Source of the DNA: Isoptericola sediminis
Lineage (GTDB): Bacteria; Actinomycetota; Actinomycetes; Actinomycetales; Cellulomonadaceae
Direction of reading: 5' to 3'
Assembly: GCF_013085345.1 (NCBI RefSeq)
Contig: NZ_JABFAJ010000024.1
Location: forward strand, 434,001 to 498,000
DNA: 64,000 bases
A program made the position numbers and the translations under genes. Below are positions 1 to 13,421 of the stretch, in pieces; position 1 is the first letter of the stretch; each line of letters opens with the position of its first letter. A model generated the notes under the pieces. It saw only the letters and a program-made list of their open reading frames with translations, had not been told where the DNA came from and made no database searches.

Positions 1-388
1 ACGTCACGCGGTGCTCGCCACCTCCGCCGACGACGTGCCGCACCTGGTGCCGGTGACGTTCGCCGTGGTTCCCGCGCTGGAGGGCGGCCCGGACCGGGTC
101 GACGTGGTGACCGCCGTCGACCACAAGCCCAAGCGGACGAGCGACCTGCGCCGGCTGCGCAACCTGCGGGCCAACCCGCGGGCGGCGCTGCTGGTCGACG
201 TCTACGACGACGACTGGGACCGGCTGTGGTGGGTCCGGGCGGACGTCCGCGCCCGGTCGGACGACGCCGGCCGCGAGGCCGCACTGGACGCGCTGGCCGC
301 CCGGTACGCGCCGTACCGACGCGCGCGACCGTCCGGTCCGGTGGTCCGGCTCGCCGTGGAGCGCTGGCGCGGGTGGTCGGCCCGGTGA
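1..388 (+). CDS. PPOX-class F420-dependent oxidoreductase, 5' end cut by the window edge
   Basis: The reading frame is open from base 2, so the gene begins outside the window; the GTG at 11 is probably an internal valine. About 128 residues are visible. The text 'PHLVPVTFAVV', 'DHKPKRTSDLRRLRN', 'DDDWDRLWWVRADVRAR' and 'RWRGWSA' matches the small split-barrel flavin/F420-binding family known as TIGR03668 (PPOX class, Rv0121-like), where the DHKPK segment is typical. Such proteins are cytoplasmic and use FMN or F420 in redox reactions; the substrate here is unknown. It is followed after 32 bases by aroQ, which seems to have its own promoter. Confidence 0.8.
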   Translation, partial: RHAVLATSADDVPHLVPVTFAVVPALEGGPDRVDVVTAVDHKPKRTSDLRRLRNLRANPRAALLVDVYDDDWDRLWWVRADVRARSDDAGREAALDALAARYAPYRRARPSGPVVRLAVERWRGWSAR

Positions 389-420
389 CCGGGCGGGGGA
401 GTGCTGGCTAGGCTCGGGAC
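385..420 (+). promoter_or_regulatory. Predicted leaderless promoter of aroQ
   Basis: A -10 box TAGGCT (409-414) ends exactly six bases before the ATG at 421, so transcription would start at or next to the start codon. A -35-like GTGACC (385-390) lies 18 bases further up. There is no Shine-Dalgarno sequence in front of the ATG, which agrees with a leaderless message. Confidence 0.55.
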
Positions 421-876
421 ATGACCGACACACCGCGCGTGATGATCCTCAACGGCCCGAACCTCGGCCGGCTCGGCGTGCGCGAGCCGGAGATCTACGG
501 CCACGCGTCGATGGCGGACCTGCGTGAGGTCGCCGACGACTGGGGTGCGCGGCTCGGTCTGGACGTGGAGGTGCGCCAGACCGACGACGAGGCGCAGATC
601 GTGGGCTGGCTGCACGAGGCCGTGGACTCGCGGTCGCACGTCGTCCTCAACCCTGCAGCCTTCACCCACTACAGCTATGCGCTGCGGGACGCCGCGGCCC
701 AGGTGACGACGTCGTCGTTGCTGCTGGTCGAGGTGCACCTGTCCAACCCGGCGGCGCGGGAGTCGTTCCGGCACTACTCGGTGGTCGCCGGTATCGCGAC
801 GGGGACCGTGGCCGGGTTCGGCTTCGACTCCTACCGCCTGGCGCTCGAGGCGATCTCTCACAAGCTCTCGCACTAG
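421..876 (+). CDS. aroQ: Type II 3-dehydroquinate dehydratase
   Basis: AroQ removes water from 3-dehydroquinate to give 3-dehydroshikimate, step three of the shikimate pathway, as a dodecamer in the cytoplasm. The 151-residue length is normal for type II enzymes. Recognisable elements are the N-terminal 'LNGPNLGRLG', the active-site-loop tyrosine in 'REPEIYG', the 'NPAAFTHYSYALRDA' segment with its catalytic histidine, 'VEVHLSNP', and the C-terminal 'GFGFDSYRLAL'. The ATG at 421 is chosen because the family motif starts a few residues later and a leaderless promoter fits it. Other shikimate genes are not in the window. Confidence 0.96.
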   Translation: MTDTPRVMILNGPNLGRLGVREPEIYGHASMADLREVADDWGARLGLDVEVRQTDDEAQIVGWLHEAVDSRSHVVLNPAAFTHYSYALRDAAAQVTTSSLLLVEVHLSNPAARESFRHYSVVAGIATGTVAGFGFDSYRLALEAISHKLSH

Positions 877-886
877 ATCACCGCAT

Positions 887-936
887 ATCAAGTCCTGTTG
901 CTTGATCAGACACCATCAAGTCTCTATGCTTGATGC
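887..936 (+). promoter_or_regulatory. Twin inverted-repeat operator over a leaderless promoter
   Basis: Two copies of the same inverted repeat, ATCAAG-N8-CTTGAT, occupy 887-906 and 915-934; the arms are identical, the 8-base centres differ, and the repeat spacing is 28 bases. They cover a plausible promoter: -35 TTGATC (902-907), 17-base spacer, -10 TATGCT (925-930), then six bases to the ATG at 937. A dimeric HTH protein bound at both sites would block RNA polymerase. The HTH-containing protein encoded directly downstream is the obvious candidate for autoregulation (inference). Confidence 0.7.
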
Positions 937-1617
937 ATGATCGTGCTGACGGTGGACCAGCGGGACAGCACCACCCGGGGTGACCTCGTGCCGGAGGTGC
1001 TCGCGCTGCTGCGCACCCGCACGGGCGGCGAGCGGCCCGGCGTGCGCCTCGGGTTCGACCGGACGGTCGGCGACGAGGTGCAGGGTGTGCTGGACGGCGA
1101 CGACGGTGCCCGGCTCGCCGTCGAGATCGTCGCCGACCTCCTGCGCGACGGGGGCTGGTCGGTCGGCGTCGGCGTCGGGGCCGTGCAGGATCCGTTGCCG
1201 GCCGCCTCGCGCGCCGCGTCCGGCCCGGCGTTCGTCCGGGCGCGCGAGGCGGTCGAGGACGCCAAGCGGCGCGGCAGCGTCGTGCCGCTCGCCGTCGTCG
1301 GTGCCACGGACGAGCCGGGAGCAACGATCGCCGCGGACGCCCAGTCGCTGCTCCGGCTGCTGGGCGCCGTCGCGGCGCGTCGGTCCCCGGCCGGCTGGGA
1401 GGCCGTCGATACCCTCGGCGAGCAGGAGGCGTCGGCGGCGCCGCAACGGGCGACGGCGGAGGTCCTGGGCGTGAGCGAGCAGGCGGTCAGCCAACGGCTG
1501 CGCACCGCCCTGTGGGCCGAGGAGCTGGCGGTGCGTCCCCTGGCCGCGCGGCTGCTGCGGGCGGCCGACGTGGCGGCGTGCGCCGCGGACGGACCCGGCG
1601 GACCGGGGGAGGAGTGA
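937..1617 (+). CDS. SatD-like protein with C-terminal HTH, probable autoregulator
   Basis: The 226-residue protein has two parts. Residues 1-115 resemble the SatD family: 'VLTVDQRDS' at the N-terminus, 'TVGDEVQGVL' near 44-52, and 'GVGVGAVQDPLP..ASRAASGPAFVRAREAVEDAK' elements around 77-110. Residues 170-191 ('TAEVLGVSEQAVSQRL') look like a helix-turn-helix. The molecular function of SatD proteins is not established, so none is assigned. The gene has a leaderless promoter with two identical palindromes and is followed four bases later by a small membrane protein gene, probably co-transcribed. Automated pipelines may label such proteins MarR-like. The SatD assignment is from memory of motifs and should be tested by profile search. 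Confidence 0.65.
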   Translation: MIVLTVDQRDSTTRGDLVPEVLALLRTRTGGERPGVRLGFDRTVGDEVQGVLDGDDGARLAVEIVADLLRDGGWSVGVGVGAVQDPLPAASRAASGPAFVRAREAVEDAKRRGSVVPLAVVGATDEPGATIAADAQSLLRLLGAVAARRSPAGWEAVDTLGEQEASAAPQRATAEVLGVSEQAVSQRLRTALWAEELAVRPLAARLLRAADVAACAADGPGGPGEE

Positions 1618-1621
1618 GGCG

Positions 1622-1993
1622 ATGATCTGGTGGGCCGTCGGGCTGTGGGTGGTCACCCTCGCCCTGAGCGTCGGGGGCGGTGCCTGGCTGGTGCCCCTCG
1701 TGCTGCGGCACGCCGAGTCCCGGGCCGGGGCGCGGGCGCAGGCCGAGGCGCTGGCCGTGCTCGGCAACGGCACGTGGATCGGTCTGCTCGAGCGGTTCGC
1801 GATCACCGGCACCGTCCTGGCCGGCTACCCGGAGGGGGTCGCCGTCGTCGTCGCCGTCAAGGCGCTGGGCCGGCTGCCGGAGCTGCGCGAGCACCCCGTG
1901 GCGGGGGAGCGGTTCGTCGTGGGCAGCCTCGCCTCGTTGGTGTGGGCGGGGTCGCTCGGGGTGGCCGGGCAGGCGCTGCTGTCGTCCCTGTAG
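1622..1993 (+). CDS. Small integral membrane protein paired with the SatD-like gene
   Basis: This 123-residue protein has about three hydrophobic stretches: residues 1-27, 50-83 (containing 'ERFAITGTVLAGYPEGVAV') and 97-121. A conserved-looking 'GERFVVGSLASLVWAG' starts the last one. The ATG at 1622 lies four bases after the upstream stop, with GGGGGAGGAG-like purines just before that stop acting as ribosome binding site, so the two genes are almost certainly one operon. SatD genes in other bacteria are often next to membrane proteins (DUF3307 type), and this may be a distant counterpart. Function unknown. Confidence 0.6.
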   Translation: MIWWAVGLWVVTLALSVGGGAWLVPLVLRHAESRAGARAQAEALAVLGNGTWIGLLERFAITGTVLAGYPEGVAVVVAVKALGRLPELREHPVAGERFVVGSLASLVWAGSLGVAGQALLSSL

Positions 1994-2033
1994 ACTGTCC
2001 CGGGCCGTTCTGCCGCCGGGATGCCGACATCCC
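1991..2033 (+). promoter_or_regulatory. Possible efp promoter and leader hairpin
   Basis: TAGACT at 1991-1996, overlapping the stop codon of the upstream gene, is a possible -10 box. A short perfect hairpin GGGATG-CCGA-CATCCC (2018-2033) follows in the predicted leader. Neither is proven; the leader to the GTG at 2090 would be roughly 85 bases. Confidence 0.3.
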
Positions 2034-2089
2034 GCCGGGGCGACCGGCCGACCATCCTTTCCCGAGACCTGTCGAGGACGAACAACACC

Positions 2090-2653
2090 GTGGCTACCTC
2101 CAACGACATCAAGAACGGCACCGTGCTGCGCATCGACGGCCAGCTCTGGTCCGTTCTCGAGTTCCAGCACGTCAAGCCGGGCAAGGGTGGCGCGTTCGTC
2201 CGCACCAAGCTGAAGAACGTGCTCTCGGGCAAGGTGGTCGACAAGACGTTCAACGCCGGCGCGAAGGTCGAGACGGCCAACGTGGACCGCCGCGACTACC
2301 AGTACCTGTACATGGACGGCGAGGACTTCGTCTTCATGGACACCGACACCTACGACCAGATCCCGGTCTCCACGACCGTCGTGGGCGGCGCGAAGGACTA
2401 CATGCTCGAGGGCATGAGCGTCATGGTCGCCATGAACGAGGGCGTCCCCCTCTACGTCGAGCTGCCCCCGTCGGTCGTGCTGGAGATCACCTACACCGAG
2501 CCGGGCCTGCAGGGCGACCGCTCCACCGGCGGCACGAAGCCGGCCACCCTGGAGACCGGCGCCGAGGTCCAGGTCCCCCTGTTCCTCGACCAGGGCACCA
2601 AGGTCAAGGTCGACACCCGTGACGGGTCGTACCTCGGCCGCGTGAACGACTGA
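2090..2653 (+). CDS. efp: Translation elongation factor P
   Basis: EF-P binds between the P and E sites of the ribosome and relieves stalling at proline-rich stretches. The GTG at 2090 (giving 'ATSNDIKNG') gives the normal 187 residues; the longer open frame from 2021 adds a non-conserved N-terminus. The three beta-barrel domains are intact, and the C-terminal signature '[16 protein letters not shown]...[13 protein letters not shown]' is typical. The tip of domain I reads '[12 protein letters not shown]'; many actinobacterial EF-Ps that work with an unmodified lysine read PGKGP instead, so the second glycine is a small departure. nusB begins one base after the stop, so the pair is an operon. 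Confidence 0.97.
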   Translation: MATSNDIKNGTVLRIDGQLWSVLEFQHVKPGKGGAFVRTKLKNVLSGKVVDKTFNAGAKVETANVDRRDYQYLYMDGEDFVFMDTDTYDQIPVSTTVVGGAKDYMLEGMSVMVAMNEGVPLYVELPPSVVLEITYTEPGLQGDRSTGGTKPATLETGAEVQVPLFLDQGTKVKVDTRDGSYLGRVND

Positions 2654-2654
2654 C

Positions 2655-3071
2655 GTGGGCGCACGGACCAAGGCGCGCAAGCGCGCCGCCGACATCCTCT
2701 TCGAGTCGGAGCAGCGCGCGATGGACCCGCTCGTGCTGCTCGCCGACCGGGTGATCGAGCCGCACGCCGAGGCGAGCGTGCCGCAGTACACCGTCGAGCT
2801 CGTCGAGGGCGTCGTCGCCCACCGCGAGCGGATCGACGAGCTGCTCGAGACCTACTCGCGCGACTGGACGCTGGCGCGCATGCCCGCCGTCGACCGGTCG
2901 CTGCTGCGGGTGGGTGCCTACGAGCTGCTGTACAACGACGACGTGCCCGACGCCGTGGCCGTCGACGAGGCGGTGGACCTGGCGGGCCAGCTGTCCACCG
3001 ACGAGTCGCCGAGCTTCGTCAACGGCGTCCTCGGGCGGCTGATGGAGATCAAGCCGACCCTGCTCGACTGA
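2655..3071 (+). CDS. nusB: Transcription antitermination factor NusB
   Basis: NusB, with S10/NusE, binds boxA RNA and supports antitermination of rRNA transcription. The 138-residue protein starts 'GARTKARKRAADILFESEQR', the standard N-terminal helix, and contains 'RIDELLETYSRDWTLARMPAVDRSLLRVGAYEL'-type helices and 'AVDEAVDLAGQLSTDESPSFVNGVLG' near the C-terminus (shown here only as family landmarks around residues 57-90 and 96-122). The GTG at 2655 follows the efp stop by one base, consistent with translational coupling. A GC-rich hairpin follows the stop. Confidence 0.95.
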   Translation: MGARTKARKRAADILFESEQRAMDPLVLLADRVIEPHAEASVPQYTVELVEGVVAHRERIDELLETYSRDWTLARMPAVDRSLLRVGAYELLYNDDVPDAVAVDEAVDLAGQLSTDESPSFVNGVLGRLMEIKPTLLD

Positions 3072-3083
3072 CGGCGCGGGCCG

Positions 3084-3110
3084 CCGGGCGTCCACCGTGC
3101 GGACGCCCGG
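3084..3110 (+). terminator. Hairpin terminator after nusB
   Basis: A perfect 10-bp stem CCGGGCGTCC / GGACGCCCGG with a 7-base loop begins 12 bases after the nusB stop. There is no U tract, as is common for actinobacterial hairpin terminators. It separates efp-nusB from the pyr operon promoter. Confidence 0.65.
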
Positions 3111-3133
3111 CGCCCGGCGCCGAGGTTCCGGGT

Positions 3134-3139
3134 TAGGCT
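3134..3139 (+). promoter_or_regulatory. Candidate -10 box of the pyr operon
   Basis: TAGGCT, the same hexamer seen before aroQ and metK, would start transcription near 3146, only a few bases before the predicted PyrR-binding stem. No convincing -35 box is visible. Confidence 0.45.
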
Positions 3140-3150
3140 TGCCCGGAACA

Positions 3151-4781
<1,631 letters not shown>

Positions 4782-4785
<4 letters not shown>

Positions 4786-6119
4786 GCCAGCAGTCCACCA
4801 CCTACGTCCTGCGCGGGGCACGTCCGCTGGGCGGGGAACCCGCCGACGTCGTGCTGCGCGACGGCGTGGTCGCCGAGATCACCGCGGCCGGCGCGGCCGA
4901 CACCTCCGGGGCGGAGGTCGTCGAGGCCGACGGGCAGGTCCTGCTGCCCGGGCTGGTCGACCTGCACACGCACCTGCGCGAACCCGGTCGCGAGGACGCC
5001 GAGACCGTCGCCTCGGGGACCCGGGCCGCCGCGGCCGGCGGCTTCACCGCCGTGCACGCGATGGCGAACACCTCGCCCGTGGCCGACACGGCCGGTGTCG
5101 TGGAGCAGGTCCACCGTCTCGGCCAGGAGGCCGGATGGGTCGACGTGCACCCCGTCGGGGCCGTGACGGTGGGTCTCGACGGCGAGCGTCTCGCCGAGCT
5201 GGGGGCCATGGCCGACTCCGCGGCCCACGTGCGGGTCTTCTCCGACGACGGCAGGTGTGTCGCGGACCCCGTGCTCATGCGGCGCGCGCTGGAGTACGTC
5301 AAGGCGTTCGACGGCGTCGTCGCCCAGCACGCCCAGGAGCCCCGCCTGACCGAGGGCGCCCAGATGAACGAGGGCGTCGTCTCCGGCGAGATCGGCCTGA
5401 CCGGATGGCCCGCCGTCGCCGAGGAGGCGATCATCGCCCGCGACGTGCTCCTCGCCGAGCACGTCGGCTCGCGGCTGCACGTGTGCCACCTGTCCACCGC
5501 CGGGTCGGTGGAGATCGTGCGCTGGGCCAAGTCCCGGGGCATCGACGTCACCGCCGAGGTCACCCCGCACCACCTGCTGCTCACAGACGACCTGGCGCGC
5601 AGCTACGACCCCACGTTCAAGGTGAACCCGCCCCTGCGCACCGCGGCCGACGTCGAGGCCGTGCGCGAGGGCCTGGCCGACGGCACGATCGACATCGTGG
5701 CCACCGACCACGCCCCGCACACCCGCGAGGACAAGGACTGCGAGTGGGGCGCCGCCGCGTTCGGCATGACCGGCCTGGAGACCGCGCTGAGCGTGGTGCA
5801 GGAGACGATGGTCGACACCGGGCGGCTGACCTGGGCGGACGTCGCCCGGGTGCTGTCGGCCGCCCCCGCGCGGATCGGCCGGGTCGACACCGGACCGGCC
5901 GCCCAGGGTCGACCGGTCGCCGTCGGCGAGCCCGCCAACCTCACCCTCGTCGACCCGGCGGCCCGCCGGACGGTCGACGGTGCCGCGCAGGTCACCGCGA
6001 GCGGCAACACGCCGTTCCGCGGGCGCACCCTGCCCGGAGAGGTCCGCGCGACGTTCCTGCGCGGCCGGGCGACCGTGCTCGACGGCACGCCGGTCGCGGT
6101 GGGGGAGGCGGTCCGATGA
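4782..6119 (+). CDS. pyrC: Dihydroorotase
   Basis: PyrC cyclises carbamoyl aspartate to dihydroorotate. The GTG at 4782 overlaps the pyrB stop and gives 445 residues, the size of class I dihydroorotases. The zinc-binding '[15 protein letters not shown]' is near residues 53-67, with '[10 protein letters not shown]', 'HHLLLT', and the catalytic '[12 protein letters not shown]' near 307-318. The fold is the amidohydrolase TIM barrel with a small beta-domain formed by both termini. The stop overlaps the next start (ATGA), so pyrB, pyrC and the following gene are translationally coupled. Confidence 0.96.
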
Positions 6120-6670
6120 ACCTGCCGCTGCCCGTCGCCGTCGGGATCTGGGTCGTCGTCGGCCTCGTCCTGCTGCTGCTCGTCCTCACCGGCCGCCGCC
6201 GGCTGGCCACCCGCACCCGGCACCTGGTGCCCGCCCCGCCCGAGCCGCCCCTGACCGAGGGAGAGCTCGGCGAGCTGGTCGTCGGCCCGGTGGAGGCCGT
6301 CTACGTCTCCAGCACCCTGCACGGGGACTGGTTGGCCAGGATCGGTGCTCATGGACTGGGCGACCGGTCCCACGCCGAGGTCACCGTGTACGCGGGCGGC
6401 GTCGTGGTCGACCGCGACGCCGCCCGGCCTCTGCTCCTACCCGCTGACGCGCTGCGCGCCGCCGGGACCGCGCCGGGCATGGCCGGCAAGTACGTCGGGC
6501 GCGACGGCCTCGTCGTGCTCACCTGGCAGGTGCCGGCCGACGGCACCGTCGAGGCCACCACCGTCGACACGGGGCTGCGCACCCGCCACCGGGCCGACCA
6601 CGACCGGCTCCTGGCCGCCGTGCGGCCCCTGATCTCCCCGACCACGCCGAGCCCGAAGGATCCGCAGTGA
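6116..6670 (+). CDS. Membrane-anchored PH-like domain protein of the pyr operon
   Basis: This 184-residue protein has one N-terminal transmembrane segment (about residues 7-27, ending in '[11 protein letters not shown]') and a soluble beta-rich C-terminal domain (about 50-175) with '[20 protein letters not shown]' and '[18 protein letters not shown]'. Similar proteins, often labelled transporter or PH domain protein (Rv1382-like), occur between pyrC and carA in many actinobacteria. The role is unknown. Start and stop both overlap neighbours (ATGA at 6116, GTGA at 6667), which argues for tight co-expression with pyrimidine synthesis. Confidence 0.75.
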   Translation: MNLPLPVAVGIWVVVGLVLLLLVLTGRRRLATRTRHLVPAPPEPPLTEGELGELVVGPVEAVYVSSTLHGDWLARIGAHGLGDRSHAEVTVYAGGVVVDRDAARPLLLPADALRAAGTAPGMAGKYVGRDGLVVLTWQVPADGTVEATTVDTGLRTRHRADHDRLLAAVRPLISPTTPSPKDPQ

Positions 6671-7943
6671 GCACCACCACCAGCACCGAACCGGCGGTCC
6701 TCGTCCTCGAGGACGGCACCGTCGCCCGCGGCACCGCCTACGGCGCCCGGGGCGCCACCGTCGGCGAGATCGTGTTCTCCACCGGCATGACCGGCTACCA
6801 GGAGACCCTCACCGACCCCTCCTACCACCGCCAGATCGTCGTGATGACCGCGCCGCACATCGGCAACACCGGCATCAACGCCGACGACCCCGAGTCGCAC
6901 CGCATCTGGGTCGCCGGCTACGTCCTGCGCGACCCCGCCCGCCGGCACTCGAGCTGGCGGGCCACCGGCAGCCTCGACGAGGAGCTGGCGTCCCAGGACG
7001 TCGTCAGCATCGCCGGCGTCGACACCCGGTTCCTCACGCGCCACCTGCGCGAGCTCGGCGTCATGCGCGCCGGCATCTTCTCCGGCGACGCGCTGTTCAC
7101 CGACGGCGTCGAGCGGGACGTCGCGGACCTCGTGGCGGAGGTGCGGGCCGCCCCGCCCATGGCCGGCGCGGACCTCGCCCGCGAGGTGTCGACCGCCGAG
7201 ACCTACACGGTCGAGCCCGCCGGCGACTTCGCCGGGGCCGACCCCGTCGCCACCGTGGTGGCCGTCGACCTCGGCATCAAGGCGATGACGCCCGCGCGTC
7301 TCGCCGAACGCGGCGTGCGCGTGCACGTGGTGCCCCAGTCGGCGACCTTCGAGGACGTCGTCGCGCTGCTGCCCGAGGACGGCCCGTCCGGCGTCTTCTT
7401 CTCCAACGGCCCGGGCGACCCTGCCGCCGCGACGGCCGAGGTCGACCTGCTGCGCCGGGTGCTCGACCGCCGGATCCCGTTCTTCGGCATCTGCTTCGGC
7501 AACCAGCTCTTCGGCCGGGCGCTGGGCTACGGCACCTACAAGCTCGGCTACGGCCACCGCGGCATCAACCAGCCCGTCCTGGACCGCACCACGGACAAGG
7601 TGGAGGTCACGGCCCACAACCACGGGTTCGCCGTGGACGCCCCGGTCGAGGCGGTCAGCACCGCCCCGCACGACGACGAGCGCGACGACGACACCCGCTA
7701 CGGGCGCGTCATCGTCTCCCACGTCGGGCTCAACGACCGGGTCGTCGAGGGCCTGACCGCCCTGGACCTGCCGGCGTTCTCCGTCCAGTACCACCCCGAG
7801 GCCGCCGCCGGACCGCACGACAGCGCCTACCTGTTCGACCGCTTCGTCGAGCTCATGACCACCCGCCGGCCCGTGCACGTCCCCGACGCAGCGCTCACGG
7901 CGCTGACCGCACCGGGCACCACCACCGGCGAGAAGGAGAACTG

Positions 7944-7944
<1 letters not shown>
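6667..7944 (+). CDS. carA: Carbamoyl phosphate synthetase small (glutaminase) subunit
   Basis: CarA releases ammonia from glutamine and channels it to CarB. The 425-residue protein has the N-terminal CarA domain ('[16 protein letters not shown]', '[14 protein letters not shown]') and a C-terminal class I amidotransferase domain. The nucleophile is Cys276 in 'FGICFGNQ', and the histidine-glutamate pair is in 'QYHPEAAAG' near residues 377-385. The GTG start overlaps the stop of the PH-like gene and its own stop overlaps carB (TGATG). The product feeds both PyrB and arginine synthesis. Confidence 0.97.
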
Positions 7945-11314
<3,370 letters not shown>

Positions 11315-11318
<4 letters not shown>

Positions 11319-12184
11319 CCGCGCCGGCAGGTCCGGTGCCGTTCGGGGCCCGGCTGGCCGGGGCCATGGACGACCACGGCCCGCTCTGCGTGGGCATCGA
11401 CCCGCACGCGGCGCTGCTGGAGGCCTGGTCCCTGCCCGACGACGCCACCGGTGTGCGCGAGTTCGGCCTGCGTGTCGTCGAGGTGCTCGGCGGCCGGGTG
11501 GCGGCCCTGAAGCCGCAGGTGGCGTTCTTCGAGCGGCACGGCTCGCGGGGGCTGGCGGCCCTGGAGGACGTCCTGGCCGCCGCCCGCGCGGCGGGCACCC
11601 TGACGGTCGTCGACGCCAAGCGCGGCGACATCGGCTCCACGATGGCCGGCTACGCCGAGGCGTTCCTCGCCGACGGCTCGCCCCTGGCGGGCGACGCCGT
11701 CACCCTGACCCCCTACCTCGGCTTCGGCTCCCTGCGGCCGGCGCTGGACCTGGCGTCCGGGACGGGGCGCGGCGTCTTCGTGCTGTGCCTGACCTCCAAC
11801 CCGGAGGGCGCGCGGGTGCAGCACGCGGTCGCCGCCGACGGGCGCAGCGTCGCCGCGTCGGTCGCGGCCGAGGCGGCGGCCCTGAACGCCGACGCCGAAC
11901 CGCTGGGGTCGGTCGGCCTGGTGGTCGGGGCGACCGTGGGGGACGCGGTGCGCGCGACCGGGACGGACCTGTCGGCCGTCAACGGTCCGCTGCTGGCCCC
12001 GGGGGTCGGGGCGCAGGGCGCGGGGGAGCGCGAGCTGGCCGCCGTGTTCGGCGCCGCGCGAGGCCAGGTCCTGGCCTCGTCGTCGCGGGGCGTGCTGGCC
12101 GCCGGACCCGACGCCGGCGCCCTGCGCGGTGCTGCCGCGGCGGCCGTCGCCGAGGTGTCCGCGGCGCTGCGTCCGGCGCGCTGA
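11315..12184 (+). CDS. pyrF: Orotidine-5'-phosphate decarboxylase, type 2
   Basis: PyrF converts OMP to UMP, the last step of the pathway. The 289-residue length and the motif '[13 protein letters not shown]' (near residues 97-109), with its Asp-Lys pair, identify the longer type 2 (mycobacterial) form. 'LCVGIDPH' near 26-33 and '[11 protein letters not shown]' further support this. pyrD and pyrE are absent from this operon and must lie elsewhere. A 20-bp palindrome just after the stop probably ends the operon. Confidence 0.95.
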
Positions 12185-12185
12185 C

Positions 12186-12205
12186 CGGCCGGGACGTCCC
12201 GGCCG
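12186..12205 (+). terminator. Palindromic hairpin at the end of the pyr operon
   Basis: A perfect 20-bp palindrome (two 10-base arms meeting at 12195/12196) starts one base after the pyrF stop. As RNA it gives a stem of up to eight GC-rich pairs. There is no U tract; terminator function is inferred from position. Confidence 0.5.
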
Positions 12206-12280
12206 CGTCCGGTTGTCCCCGGTTCGGGACGAATGTCGACGGTCGGCCGAGGTGGGTTTTCCCACAGGGGCCCCCAGCGA

Positions 12281-12328
12281 TTGCCGCTCCCGCAGGTCGT
12301 GGCTACTTTCGAGGGAGCAGTACTCCCT
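12281..12328 (+). promoter_or_regulatory. mihF promoter with a hairpin at the predicted transcript start
   Basis: -35 TTGCCG (12281-12286) and -10 TACTTT (12304-12309) are separated by 17 bases, the best -35/-10 pair in the window. The predicted start falls near 12316. A 6-bp inverted repeat AGGGAG-CAGTA-CTCCCT (12312-12328) covers this point, so it could be a DNA operator or a 5'-terminal RNA hairpin. Confidence 0.6.
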
Positions 12329-12355
12329 GTCGGTCCGACTGAGTAGGTGACTTGC

Positions 12356-12667
12356 GTGGCCCTCCCTCCCCTCACCCCGGAACAGCGTGCGGCGGCCCTC
12401 GAGAAGGCAGCCGAGGCGCGCCGGGTGCGCGCCGAGATCAAGAACCGTCTGAAGTACTCCCAGGGGTCGCTCAAGGAGGTGATCGAGCAGGGTCAGAAGG
12501 ACGACGTCGTGGGCAAGCTCAAGGTCGTCTCCCTGCTCGAGTCGCTCCCCGGAGTCGGTAAGGTGAAGGCCCGGGCGATCATGGAAGAGATCGGGATCGC
12601 CGAGACCCGCCGGGTCCGCGGTCTCGGACCGCACCAGTCCCAGGCGCTGATCGAGAGGTTTGGCTGA
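12356..12667 (+). CDS. mihF: Integration host factor, actinobacterial type
   Basis: mIHF is a small nucleoid protein found in actinobacteria that bends and compacts DNA and affects transcription. The GTG at 12356 gives the conserved N-terminus '[17 protein letters not shown]' and 103 residues, the core length of the family. A basic helical region ('[18 protein letters not shown]') is followed by a helix-hairpin-helix-like '[20 protein letters not shown]' near residues 60-80. An upstream GTG at 12347 is less likely. The end overlaps gmk by eight bases, as in many relatives. Confidence 0.95.
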   Translation: MALPPLTPEQRAAALEKAAEARRVRAEIKNRLKYSQGSLKEVIEQGQKDDVVGKLKVVSLLESLPGVGKVKARAIMEEIGIAETRRVRGLGPHQSQALIERFG

Positions 12668-13346
12668 GATTTCCGCACCATCCGCCGCCGTGCCGGCACC
12701 CCGAGACACCGTCGTCCCCGACGATGCGCGAGGCCCGGCACGGCTGACCGTGCTCGCCGGGCCGACCGCCGTCGGCAAGGGAACCGTGTCGGCGGACATC
12801 CGCGCCCGGTACCCCGAGGTGTGGCTGTCCGTGTCCGCCACGACCCGGTCGCCCCGCCCCGGTGAGGTGCACGGCGTGCACTACCTCTTCGTCACGCCCG
12901 AGGAGTTCGACCGGATGGTCGCGGAGGGGGAGATGCTCGAGTGGGCGGTCGTGCACGGCCGCCACCGGTACGGCACCCCGCGCGGCCCGGTCGAGGAGCA
13001 CCTGGCCGCCGGCCGTCCGACGCTGCTCGAGATCGACCTGCAGGGAGCCCGCCAGGTGCGGGAGGCGGTGCGGGACAGCGCCCTGGACGCCCAGTTCGTG
13101 TTCCTGTCCCCGCCGAGCACGGAGGAGCTGGTCCGGCGCCTCGTGGGACGCGGCACGGAGGACGCCGAGGAACGCGCGCGCCGGCTGGCCACCGCCGAGG
13201 TGGAGATGGCGGCCGAGCCCGAGTTCGACGTGACCATCGTCAACGACGACGTGACGCGCGCCACGGACGAGCTCGCGGGACTGCTGGGCGTCCCCGGGGC
13301 CGAGGGTGAGGAACGCCGCCCCGAGCCCTCGCACGGCGGACGGTAG
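12660..13346 (+). CDS. gmk: Guanylate kinase
   Basis: Gmk phosphorylates GMP to GDP. The P-loop is '[12 protein letters not shown]' near residues 32-43, followed by the GMP-binding '[18 protein letters not shown]' and 'HRYGTP'. TTG 12660 overlaps the end of mihF and gives 228 residues. Its Shine-Dalgarno sequence (GAGAGG) is very close, so the GTG at 12690 is a possible alternative that would shorten the poorly conserved N-terminus by ten residues. The gene sits in the standard mihF-gmk-rpoZ order. Confidence 0.93.
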   Translation: MAEISAPSAAVPAPRDTVVPDDARGPARLTVLAGPTAVGKGTVSADIRARYPEVWLSVSATTRSPRPGEVHGVHYLFVTPEEFDRMVAEGEMLEWAVVHGRHRYGTPRGPVEEHLAAGRPTLLEIDLQGARQVREAVRDSALDAQFVFLSPPSTEELVRRLVGRGTEDAEERARRLATAEVEMAAEPEFDVTIVNDDVTRATDELAGLLGVPGAEGEERRPEPSHGGR

Positions 13347-13421
13347 ACTGGCCAGCCGAACCCCTGATCTTCCACCGGTGGCGCTCGCCACCGGCCCCGA
13401 CCTCTGCTTGGAGTGAGACAC

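Noticed and set aside
2021-2089. ATG 2021 as the efp start
   Set aside because: It lies inside a leader hairpin and adds 23 non-conserved residues; GTG 2090 gives the exact family N-terminus and length.
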